DNA of 7,636 nucleotides from Clostridiales bacterium UBA7011 (GTDB lineage: Bacteria > Bacillota > Clostridia > Oscillospirales > Butyricicoccaceae), in NCBI GenBank assembly GCA_002449635.1, contig DJXF01000028.1, positions 1 to 7,636 on the forward strand. The letters run 5' to 3'. Position 1 is the first letter of the stretch. Every line of letters begins with the position of its first letter. A program made the translations under genes and the position numbers. The notes beneath the pieces were generated by a model that was given only the letters and a program-made list of their open reading frames with translations, made no database searches and was not told the origin of the DNA. Positions 1 through 6,099 of the stretch are shown here, one piece after another.

Positions 1-1429
1 CCACGACCTCCTCGTCGGTCGCGTCCAGTCTGCCGTATCGAATGTTCTCCATGATGGTGCCCTTGAACAGCCATGTGTCCTGCAGTACCATGCCGAAGCC
101 CTCGCGCAGGCTGGTGCGGTCGAAATCGCGCACATCGTGTCCATCCAGCCGAATCGCCCCGCTGTCGACATCATAAAAGCGCATGAGCAGCTTGACCATC
201 GTGGTCTTTCCCGCACCGGTCGGGCCGACAATCGCCACCATCTGTCCCGCCCTGACATCGCAGGTGAAGTCATGGATGACCGGTCTTGCCGGGTCATAGC
301 CGAAGCGCACATGGTCGAACTGGACATCTCCGCGAACGTCTGCAATGGATGCCGGATGCTCGGCGGTCTGCTCCTCCTCTTCCTCCTCGAGAAATTCAAA
401 GACGCGCTCGGCTGCCGCCGCCATCGACTGCAGCATATTGGACACCTGTGCGAGCTGGGAAATCGGCTGTGTGAAATTGCGGACATACTGGATAAACGCC
501 TGAATGTCGCCGACGGTAATCACACCCGCGACCGCCAGCATAGAGCCGGCGACGGCAACGCCGACATAACCAAGATTGCCGACAAAGTTCATCATCGGCT
601 GCATCAGTCCGGACAAAAACTGGGATTTCCACGCCGATTCATACAGTTTTTCGTTGGTATCGCGGAACACGTCGCCCACGCGCCCCTCCTGGTTAAACGC
701 GCGCACGACGCTGTGTCCGGAAAATGTCTCCTCAATCTGACCGTTGATCTCGCCGAGAAATTTCTGCTGCGCGCGGAAGTATTTCTGGCTGAAGCGCACA
801 ACGAGGCCGACAAACAGCAGCGAGATCGGCAGAATGGCAAGCGCAATCAGCGTCATCAGCGGGCTGATTGTCAGCATCATGATCAGCACGCCGACAACCG
901 TTGTCACAGAGGTAATCAGCTGCGTCACGCTCTGATTGAGGCTCTGTCCCATCGTGTCCACATCATTTGTGATGCGGGAAAGCACCTCGCCGACCGTCCG
1001 GCTCTCGAAATAGCGCAGCGGCATGCGGTTGATTTTTTCACTGATCTCACGCCGCATGCGGAAGCAGACTTTCTGCGTGATGCCGGTCATAATCCAGCCC
1101 TGCACGAGTGCAAAGGCGGCACTCAGCACATACACGCCGAGCAGCAGCAAAAGAATCCAGCCGATGCGGGCAAAATCAATCGCGCCCGTGCCGGACAGCT
1201 TCGCAACCAGTCCCTCAAACAGAACCGTGATCGACTGACTCAGGATTTTCGGACCGGTGATGTTGAACACCGTACTGCCGACGGCAAAAACCAGCACCGC
1301 AAGCAAACCGATGCGGTAGCGGCCGATATAGCGCAGCAGCCGGCGCAGCGTCCCCCTGAAATTTTTCGGTTTTTCCCCTGTCATCCCGTGCGGTCCGCGC
1401 CGCATGCGCGGTCTTGTGTTCTCACTCAT
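1..1429 (-). CDS. ABC exporter half-transporter, second subunit of a heterodimeric pair (3' end outside window)
   Basis: This is a fused membrane/ATPase half-transporter, probably the catalytically competent partner of the upstream subunit in a multidrug or lipid-type exporter of the cytoplasmic membrane. 476 codons are visible. A basic N-terminal tail (residues 1-30) leads into six hydrophobic segments: about 38-60, 88-112, 168-188, 190-212, 280-302, and a less hydrophobic one near 305-330. An acidic linker (six consecutive Glu near 348-353) leads to the nucleotide-binding domain, with Walker A VGPTGAGKTT at 401-410 and the Q-loop Gln at 450. The signature motif, Walker B and switch His lie beyond the window edge. 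The ATG overlaps the stop of the upstream exporter gene as ATGA, and AAGGAGG (1439-1445) sits 9 bases before it, so the start is well supported. That this subunit has the normal Glu and His is inferred from the partner's degenerate site. The substrate is unknown. Confidence 0.95.
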   Translation of the reverse strand, partial: MSENTRPRMRRGPHGMTGEKPKNFRGTLRRLLRYIGRYRIGLLAVLVFAVGSTVFNITGPKILSQSITVLFEGLVAKLSGTGAIDFARIGWILLLLLGVYVLSAAFALVQGWIMTGITQKVCFRMRREISEKINRMPLRYFESRTVGEVLSRITNDVDTMGQSLNQSVTQLITSVTTVVGVLIMMLTISPLMTLIALAILPISLLFVGLVVRFSQKYFRAQQKFLGEINGQIEETFSGHSVVRAFNQEGRVGDVFRDTNEKLYESAWKSQFLSGLMQPMMNFVGNLGYVGVAVAGSMLAVAGVITVGDIQAFIQYVRNFTQPISQLAQVSNMLQSMAAAAERVFEFLEEEEEEQTAEHPASIADVRGDVQFDHVRFGYDPARPVIHDFTCDVRAGQMVAIVGPTGAGKTTMVKLLMRFYDVDSGAIRLDGHDVRDFDRTSLREGFGMVLQDTWLFKGTIMENIRYGRLDATDEEVV

Positions 1430-3570
1430 CTCGCGCCGCCTCCTTCCAGTTCCCTTTCACTCAGCTGGCTCTCTGCAATTTCCCGATAGGTGCGGCAGCT
1501 GTGCAGCAGCTGTTCATGTGTGCCGATTCCCTCGATGCACCCCTCATTGAGCACAATAATCTGATCTGCGTGCAGAATCGTAGAAATGCGCTGCGCCACA
1601 ATGAACACCGTCGCCTCGCTCACACTGCCGGCCAGCGCACGGCGCAGCGCCGCATCCGTCTTATAGTCGAGCGCGGAAAACGAATCATCAAACAGATAGA
1701 CCTTCGGATGCTTTGCAATCGCGCGCGCAATGGACAGACGCTGTTTCTGTCCGCCGGAGACATTGCTGCCGCCCTGTGCGATCGCGCTCCGGTAGCCGTC
1801 CACCTTGCTGTCAATAAACTCGGTCGCCTGTGCGATATCCGCCGCGCGCTTCATCTCCTCATCGGTCACCTGTTTCCCGGCAAATTTCAGGTTGGAGGCG
1901 ATACTTCCGGAAAACAGAACTCCCTTCTGCGGCACAAAGCCCAGCTGGTCGCGCAGCTCTGCCTGTCTGATGTCGCGCACATCTACGCCGTCGAGCGTGA
2001 CACGGCCGGACGTGACATCAAAAAACCGCGCAATCAGATGGAGCAGCGTCGACTTTCCGCAGCCCGTCGAACCGATGATGGCCGTGGTCTTCCCCGGCTC
2101 CGCGGTGAAGCTGATATGGGACAGCGCGTCCCGGTCTGCGCCCGGATAGCGGAACGAAACGTCCTCAAAGCAGATGCGTCCGCGCCATGCATGCTCGACC
2201 GGTGTTTTCGGGTCTGCAATCGACGGGACTGTGTGCAGCACCTCGTTGATGCGGTCTGCCGCGACACCTGCACGCGGCAGCATGATCGACACCATGGTCA
2301 TCATCATAAACGACATGACAATCATCATGGTGTAGTTGATAAATGCCATCATATCGCCGACCTGCAGCTGACCGGCGTCGACCCCCTTGCTGCCAAACCA
2401 GACAATCATCACGGTGATGCCGTTCATTGTCAGCATCATCAGCGGCATCATGAATGTCATGACGCGGTTGGTAAACAGCTGCGTGCGCATCAGCGCATCA
2501 TTTGCCTGAGAAAAGCGCTCTTCCTCATGCTTTTCCCTGCTGAACGCGCGAATCGGCATGATGCCGGTGAGAATCTCGCGGCTGATCAGATTCATCCGGT
2601 CGACGAGCGACTGCATCATGCGGAATTTCGGCATGGAGAGCGAAATCAGCGTGCCGAGCACCGCCAGGATGACGGCAACCGCGACAAAAATAATCCAGCC
2701 CATACCCGTGTGCGTATTGACGACCTTGAGAATACCGCCGACCGCACAGATCGGGGCGAACAGCACCATGCGCAGCAGGATCACAATCACCATCTGCACC
2801 TGCTGAATGTCGTTGGTGCACCGTGTGATGAGGGATGCCGTCGAAAACCGGTTCATCTCCGTGCTGGAAAACGCCAGTACGCGCTCAAACATGCTGCCGC
2901 GCAAATCGCGTCCGATACCCGAACCGATCCGGCTGGCGAGCAGTCCCACAACAATCGCGGCGAGCACGCCAAGCGCCGCCAGTCCGAGCATCTTTCCGCC
3001 CGTCGTCAGCAGATACCGGCTGCGGAATGCGCCGAGATCGGTGCCCATCGCCTCGTACTCCGCCGCGACAAACTGTACGGCCATCTGCTGCAGCGTGCTC
3101 TCCGGCACGTTGTCCAGCTGCGCAAGCGCCTGCTCCCGCATCCGGGCGAACTGCTCACGCGAAACCGCGCCGCTCTCGATCGCCGCATACATCTGACCGA
3201 CATCCGCATGCTGCTCCGCCGCCTGCGAAAGCAAAACCATCGGACGCGCAAATGCCCGCGACAGCGCTTCTCTCTGCTCACCCTCCACATAGGACTTTAA
3301 CACGTAGCTCCCGTCCTGCTGCAGGGTGTATGCCGCTGTCGCCTGCCGGACCTCCTCGTCCGTCAAAAACAGTTTCAGCGCTTCGAGTGACTGCCCGCGT
3401 ATTTTCTCCGGCACCGCGTCGGCAATGCCGTTTTGCTGAATGCCGACATCGACAATGCTGCTCATATAAGTCGGCAGCGTCAAATCGCAGTATGCCTGAA
3501 CAATCAGCAGGGCGAAAATGACGCAGACCGTCTTCCACGCGCCCTTGAGATAGCCTAAAATTGACCGCAT
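1426..3570 (-). CDS. ABC exporter half-transporter with degenerate ATPase site (TM287/BmrC/LmrC-like)
   Basis: This is a 714-residue fused membrane/ATPase protein, first subunit of a predicted heterodimeric efflux pump in the cytoplasmic membrane. TM1 is about residues 12-36 and TM2 about 193-213. The roughly 150 residues between them are a hydrophilic insertion, which makes the protein longer than the usual 570-620. Further membrane segments lie near 258-280, 290-312, 370-392 and 405-430; the last two are very rich in Met. The nucleotide-binding domain has Walker A GSTGCGKST (500-508), Q-loop Gln548, an altered signature NVSGGQ (603-608), and Walker B VYLFDD (624-629), with Asp629 where the catalytic Glu normally stands. 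Gln660 replaces the switch His (VAQR). This combination is known from the degenerate subunit of heterodimeric exporters. The start overlaps the end of the marR gene by 16 bases and has GGAGGAGG (3578-3585) just upstream, which implies translational coupling. Substrate not predictable; drug efflux is the usual role of marR-linked pairs. Confidence 0.95.
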   Translation of the reverse strand: MRSILGYLKGAWKTVCVIFALLIVQAYCDLTLPTYMSSIVDVGIQQNGIADAVPEKIRGQSLEALKLFLTDEEVRQATAAYTLQQDGSYVLKSYVEGEQREALSRAFARPMVLLSQAAEQHADVGQMYAAIESGAVSREQFARMREQALAQLDNVPESTLQQMAVQFVAAEYEAMGTDLGAFRSRYLLTTGGKMLGLAALGVLAAIVVGLLASRIGSGIGRDLRGSMFERVLAFSSTEMNRFSTASLITRCTNDIQQVQMVIVILLRMVLFAPICAVGGILKVVNTHTGMGWIIFVAVAVILAVLGTLISLSMPKFRMMQSLVDRMNLISREILTGIMPIRAFSREKHEEERFSQANDALMRTQLFTNRVMTFMMPLMMLTMNGITVMIVWFGSKGVDAGQLQVGDMMAFINYTMMIVMSFMMMTMVSIMLPRAGVAADRINEVLHTVPSIADPKTPVEHAWRGRICFEDVSFRYPGADRDALSHISFTAEPGKTTAIIGSTGCGKSTLLHLIARFFDVTSGRVTLDGVDVRDIRQAELRDQLGFVPQKGVLFSGSIASNLKFAGKQVTDEEMKRAADIAQATEFIDSKVDGYRSAIAQGGSNVSGGQKQRLSIARAIAKHPKVYLFDDSFSALDYKTDAALRRALAGSVSEATVFIVAQRISTILHADQIIVLNEGCIEGIGTHEQLLHSCRTYREIAESQLSERELEGGGAR

Positions 3571-4052
3571 CGCGTCTCCTCCTCCGTTGTCTCCGTTTCC
3601 GCGCCGGCGTTCATTTCACGCTCCATCACTTCCGTTATCTCGCGCATGCCGGCAAGCGCGGCGCGAAACCGCTCGTGTCCCACCTGCCCGGCAACGCGCT
3701 CCATCAACGCACACCAGCGCGCATGCTGCTGCTCACAGACCGTCTGTCCGTTCTGCGTGAGCGAAACAAAGGTGCTGCGCCGGTCGCTCTCATCCACCTC
3801 GCGCACAACCAGCCCGCGCTGTTCGAGATTGCGCAGCATTTTCGATGCGCCCGACTTTGTCACATGCATCTTCTGCGCCAGCTCGCTCACATATATGCCG
3901 GGCACCTGCGGATGCATGCGCTGATACCGGCGAATCATCATCAAAAATCCGAATTCACGATCGGAAACGTCCCGCAGCATCTCATTCCAGCGCAGATGCC
4001 GCATGCCGCCCATCGTCTGCATAAAATCGCGGGCGGGTTCCCACTTCTCCAT
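3555..4052 (-). CDS. MarR-family winged-helix transcriptional regulator of the ABC exporter operon
   Basis: This 165-residue protein is probably a dimeric repressor that controls its own operon. The winged-helix domain is clear. A helix-turn-helix covers about residues 53-80 (VSELAQKMHVTKSGASKMLR is its core). It is followed by a wing at 83-98 carrying the Asp90-Arg91-Arg92 signature of MarR wings. Flanking helices (about 9-46 and 100-145) would form the dimer interface, and the tail (about 148-160) is acidic. The open frame extends to 4163, but that would place the start inside the upstream terminator and promoter. The ATG at 4052 has AAGGAGG 7 bases upstream and lies about 30 bases after the predicted transcription start, so I chose it. 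The gene is first in a marR-ABC-ABC operon, and a palindrome typical of MarR sites covers its promoter. By analogy with the family, ligand binding would release the DNA and switch on the exporter; the ligand is unknown. Confidence 0.93.
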   Translation of the reverse strand: MEKWEPARDFMQTMGGMRHLRWNEMLRDVSDREFGFLMMIRRYQRMHPQVPGIYVSELAQKMHVTKSGASKMLRNLEQRGLVVREVDESDRRSTFVSLTQNGQTVCEQQHARWCALMERVAGQVGHERFRAALAGMREITEVMEREMNAGAETETTEEETRCGQF

Positions 4053-4059
4053 GCCTGTT

Positions 4060-4066
4060 CCTCCTT
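4060..4066 (-). promoter_or_regulatory. Ribosome binding site fixing the marR start
   Basis: AAGGAGG reads on the minus strand 7 bases before the ATG at 4052. It decides between this start and the upstream in-frame ATG at 4163, which has no such site and lies within the terminator hairpin. Confidence 0.85.
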
Positions 4067-4088
4067 CCGCCTTATCGGACTGTACCAC

Positions 4089-4117
4089 AGTATAGCACCG
4101 ATAGTTGACCAAGTCAA
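4089..4117 (-). promoter_or_regulatory. Sigma70/SigA-type promoter of the marR-ABC-ABC operon
   Basis: On the minus strand a -35 hexamer TTGACT (4112-4117) is followed after exactly 17 bases by the -10 hexamer TATACT (4089-4094). An extended -10 TG lies one base before the -10 (4096-4097). Both hexamers match consensus at five of six positions. The stretch just upstream (about 4121-4149) is very AT-rich with an A-tract, as expected of an UP element. Transcription would begin near 4080-4083, leaving a leader of about 30 bases before the marR ATG. The -35 sits inside the MarR-type palindrome, so a bound repressor would block RNA polymerase. Assigned from sequence only. Confidence 0.85.
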
Positions 4118-4124
4118 CTGTTGA
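4103..4124. promoter_or_regulatory. Predicted MarR operator, overlapping palindromes over the -35
   Basis: AGTTGAC (4103-4109), a 3-base spacer CAA, then GTCAACT (4113-4119) form a perfect 7-base inverted repeat. The right half-site is reused in a second palindrome TCAAC-T-GTTGA (4114-4124), giving three GTTGA-type half-sites in 22 bases. The length and symmetry fit the 16-20 base sites of MarR dimers, and it lies directly on the -35 of the regulator's own promoter, the usual place for autorepression. That this operon's regulator binds it is inference. Confidence 0.75.
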
Positions 4125-4142
4125 TATTGTAAATTTTTTTGC

Positions 4143-4180
4143 AAAAAAACGAACGCACAGCACACAGCCGTACGTTCGTT
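4143..4180 (-). terminator. Rho-independent terminator after the deaminase gene
   Basis: Reading on the minus strand, AACGAACG (4173-4180) pairs perfectly with CGTTCGTT (4148-4155). The stem extends inward through further pairs, including two G-U wobbles, to about 14 base pairs closed by a 5-base loop near 4162-4166. Seven T residues follow (4143-4149; the last two belong to the stem). It lies 30 bases past the deaminase stop codon and before the marR promoter. It therefore separates the dnaG-rpoD-deaminase transcription unit from the exporter operon. Confidence 0.88.
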
Positions 4181-4209
4181 GTAAAACAGCCTCTTTGAAT
4201 CAACGGATG

Positions 4210-4698
4210 TCAGTATCCCGTCCTGCCGTCGAGCAGGTCGTCGTGCTCGACCCATTCCTGCACCTGCACGGTATCGTATGTATCGTGATCGCGGCGGATG
4301 ACCACCTGACGAATCCCCGCATTGATAATCATGCGCTTGCACATCGTGCACGAATTGGCATCCCGCATGATTTCGCCGGTTTTTGCGTCGCGCCCGACGA
4401 GATACAGCGTTGCGCCGATCATTTCCTCACGGGACGCAGCGATGATTGCATTCATTTCCGCATGCACCGAACGGCAGAACTCGTACTGCGTGCCGCGCGG
4501 AATGTTGCGCTGCTCGCGGATGCAGTAATTGAGGTCAATGCAGTTGGCACGCCCGCGCGGCGCACCGGTATAGCCAGTGGAAATAATGACGTCATTTTTG
4601 ACGATGACCGCGCCGAAATTGCGGCGCATGCAGGTGCCGCGCTCGAGCGCGACCTCCGCCATATCGAGGTAATAATTCTGTTTGTCGCGCCGGTTCAT
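4210..4698 (-). CDS. dCMP/cytidine deaminase-family zinc enzyme (ComEB-like)
   Basis: This 162-residue cytosolic enzyme is predicted to deaminate dCMP to dUMP, the precursor used by thymidylate synthase for dTMP. The zinc-deaminase signature is complete: His79-Ala-Glu81 (SVHAEMNAI), with His79 a zinc ligand and Glu81 the proton shuttle, and Cys117-x-x-Cys120 (SCTMC) giving the other two ligands. The usual Pro before the first Cys is Ser116 here. The N-terminal GAVIVKND strand and the STGYTGAPRG loop (40-49) are typical of dCMP deaminases. Extra Cys at 23, 53, 59 and 75 may support a second, structural zinc as in some relatives. The frame is open to an ATG at 4740, but AAAGGAG (4707-4713) lies 8 bases before the ATG at 4698, which I prefer. 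The gene follows rpoD by 91 bases and ends at a terminator. A related deaminase with another substrate, such as free cytosine nucleosides, cannot be excluded. Confidence 0.88.
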   Translation of the reverse strand: MNRRDKQNYYLDMAEVALERGTCMRRNFGAVIVKNDVIISTGYTGAPRGRANCIDLNYCIREQRNIPRGTQYEFCRSVHAEMNAIIAASREEMIGATLYLVGRDAKTGEIMRDANSCTMCKRMIINAGIRQVVIRRDHDTYDTVQVQEWVEHDDLLDGRTGY

Positions 4699-4706
4699 CT
4701 TCACGG

Positions 4707-4713
4707 CTCCTTT
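4707..4713 (-). promoter_or_regulatory. Ribosome binding site fixing the deaminase start
   Basis: AAAGGAG reads on the minus strand 8 bases before the ATG at 4698. It supports this start over the in-frame ATG at 4740, which would add 14 residues (MPYRPGSPRKGAVK) not expected at the N terminus of this family. Confidence 0.75.
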
Positions 4714-4789
4714 CCTCGGTGATCCGGGACGATACGGCATCCTCCGGCAAAGGCAATTGTTCCGCGCCCCGGCCGAAGCGGTATCGTTT

Positions 4790-6010
4790 TTAGTTCAAAA
4801 AGTCCTTGAGCTTCTTCGAGCGGCTCGGATGGCGCAGCTTGCGCAGCGCCTTCGCCTCAATCTGACGAATGCGCTCTCGGGTGACATTGAACTCCTTGCC
4901 CACTTCCTCGAGCGTGCGCGTGCGGCCGTCCTCAATGCCGAAACGCAGGCGCAAAACCTTTTCCTCCCGCGGCGTCAGCGTCTTGAGCACTTCGACGAGC
5001 TGCTCCTTGAGCAGGGTGAACGAAGCGGCCTCCGCCGGCTCAAGCGCGTCGTCATCCGGAATAAAATCGCCCAGATGGCTGTCTTCCTCCTCGCCGATCG
5101 GCGTTTCCAGGGAAACCGGCTCCTGCGCAATCTTGAGGATTTCGCGCACGCGTTCGACCGGCATATTCATTTCGTCCGCAATTTCCTCCGGCTGCGGGTC
5201 ATGTCCCAGCTCCTGAAGCAGCTGGCGGGAAACGCGGATGACCTTGTTGATGGTCTCCACCATGTGCACCGGAATGCGGATGGTGCGCGCCTGGTCGGCA
5301 ATCGCGCGTGTGATCGCCTGGCGAATCCACCATGTCGCATAGGTGGAAAACTTAAAGCCCTTGGTGCAGTCGAACTTTTCAACCGCCTTGAGCAGACCGA
5401 GGTTTCCCTCCTGAATCAGGTCGAGGAACAGCATGCCGCGGCCGACATAGCGCTTGGCAATCGAGACGACCAGACGGAGATTGGCCTCGGACAGGCGCTT
5501 TTTCGCATCCTCGCCGCGGCGAATGACCTTGCGCAGCTCCGCAATCTGAGCCGGGTCTGTCTCCGCACCGTCCGCCTCAAGCTGATGGAGCGTCTCCATC
5601 GCTTCCGCGCCCGCCTGCATGCGCTCTGCCAGCAGGACCTCTTCCTCCGGCGTCAGCAGGTCAACCTTGCCGATTTCCTTGAGATACATGCGCACCGGAT
5701 CGTCAATCGCAAAGCCCTCTGCCAGGGATTCGGTGTCCTCCAGCTCCTCCTTGGGAACCTCTTCGACATTCTCTTCGGAAAATTCCTCTTCGTTTTCCAG
5801 CGGAACGACGAGCGCCTCTGCGCCCTTGATTTCCACGCCCGCCTTATCCAGATCCTCGTACAGCTTATCCAGCTCGTCGGACTCCATGTTGATGGAATCC
5901 AAAGCATCGGACATTTCCTTCAGCGTGAGCTTGCCCTTCTTCTTTCCCTGAGCCAGCAGTTCCTTAATAACGGCCTGCTTTTTTGCATCCATGTCCATGT
6001 CCTGTGTCAT
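4790..6010 (-). CDS. rpoD: RNA polymerase primary sigma factor RpoD/SigA
   Basis: This 406-residue housekeeping sigma factor binds core RNA polymerase and recognises -35/-10 promoters. An N-terminal region 1.1 (about 8-65) is followed by an acidic linker (72-100). Region 1.2 begins at DDPVRMYLKEIG (103-114). Region 2 (about 172-245) holds the near-invariant ANLRLVVSIAKRY, DLIQEGN and STYATWWIRQAITRAI motifs; Gln231 and Thr234 match the -10-reading residues of sigma70. Region 3 (about 250-325) follows. Region 4 (about 340-406) ends with the -35-binding helix TRERIRQIEAKALRKLRHP, where Arg378, Glu379 and Arg382 match the sigma70 base contacts. It lacks the long non-conserved insertion of enteric sigma70 and has a length usual in Firmicutes. 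The ATG at 6010 has GGAGG (6019-6023) 8 bases upstream, favouring it over Met5 and Met7. dnaG lies 81 bases upstream, the classic macromolecular-synthesis arrangement. Confidence 0.98.
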   Translation of the reverse strand: MTQDMDMDAKKQAVIKELLAQGKKKGKLTLKEMSDALDSINMESDELDKLYEDLDKAGVEIKGAEALVVPLENEEEFSEENVEEVPKEELEDTESLAEGFAIDDPVRMYLKEIGKVDLLTPEEEVLLAERMQAGAEAMETLHQLEADGAETDPAQIAELRKVIRRGEDAKKRLSEANLRLVVSIAKRYVGRGMLFLDLIQEGNLGLLKAVEKFDCTKGFKFSTYATWWIRQAITRAIADQARTIRIPVHMVETINKVIRVSRQLLQELGHDPQPEEIADEMNMPVERVREILKIAQEPVSLETPIGEEEDSHLGDFIPDDDALEPAEAASFTLLKEQLVEVLKTLTPREEKVLRLRFGIEDGRTRTLEEVGKEFNVTRERIRQIEAKALRKLRHPSRSKKLKDFLN

Positions 6011-6041
6011 TCTTTAAGCCTCCAAAAATGTATCATTAACG

Positions 6042-6061
6042 CCGCGGTGCTGTGCCCGCGG
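6042..6061 (-). other. GC-rich hairpin in the dnaG-rpoD intergenic region
   Basis: CCGCGG at both ends (6042-6047 and 6056-6061) can pair across an 8-base loop, about 19 bases ahead of the rpoD ribosome binding site. No T-run follows directly, so it is not a standard terminator. It might influence rpoD mRNA processing, stability or translation; a function is inference only. Confidence 0.4.
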
Positions 6062-6081
6062 AACACCAACAAAAACCCCTC

Positions 6082-6099
6082 CGGACTGCACTCAGTCCG
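6082..6099 (-). other. Small hairpin spanning the dnaG stop codon
   Basis: CGGACT and AGTCCG (6082-6087 and 6094-6099) form a perfect 6-base stem with a 6-base loop that contains part of the dnaG TGA (6092-6094). Five T residues on the minus strand lie 6 bases further downstream (6071-6075), separated by GAGGGG. At best this would be a leaky attenuator between dnaG and rpoD. Confidence 0.35.

Noticed and set aside
137..1489. Long plus-strand open frame (450 codons) opposite the second exporter gene
   Set aside because: Its product is His/Arg/Gln-rich and resembles no protein family, while the minus strand encodes a clear ABC exporter with Walker A. It is an antisense shadow of GC-rich codon usage.
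1414..3300. Plus-strand open frame of 628 codons opposite the first exporter gene
   Set aside because: Low-complexity His/Arg-rich product with no recognisable domain; the minus-strand frame has all ABC motifs in order.
4053..4163. Upstream start that would extend the MarR protein by 37 residues
   Set aside because: This stretch contains the terminator hairpin edge, the promoter and the operator, and has no ribosome binding site at 4163. The ATG at 4052 has an excellent one.
4699..4740. Upstream start extending the deaminase by 14 residues
   Set aside because: The AAAGGAG before 4698 fits better, and the extra residues do not resemble the family's N terminus.
4729..4787. Inverted repeat ACGATAC...GTATCGT as a terminator after rpoD
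   Set aside because: The loop is about 45 bases and, in the direction of rpoD transcription, no T-run follows. The T-run sits on the wrong side for these genes.
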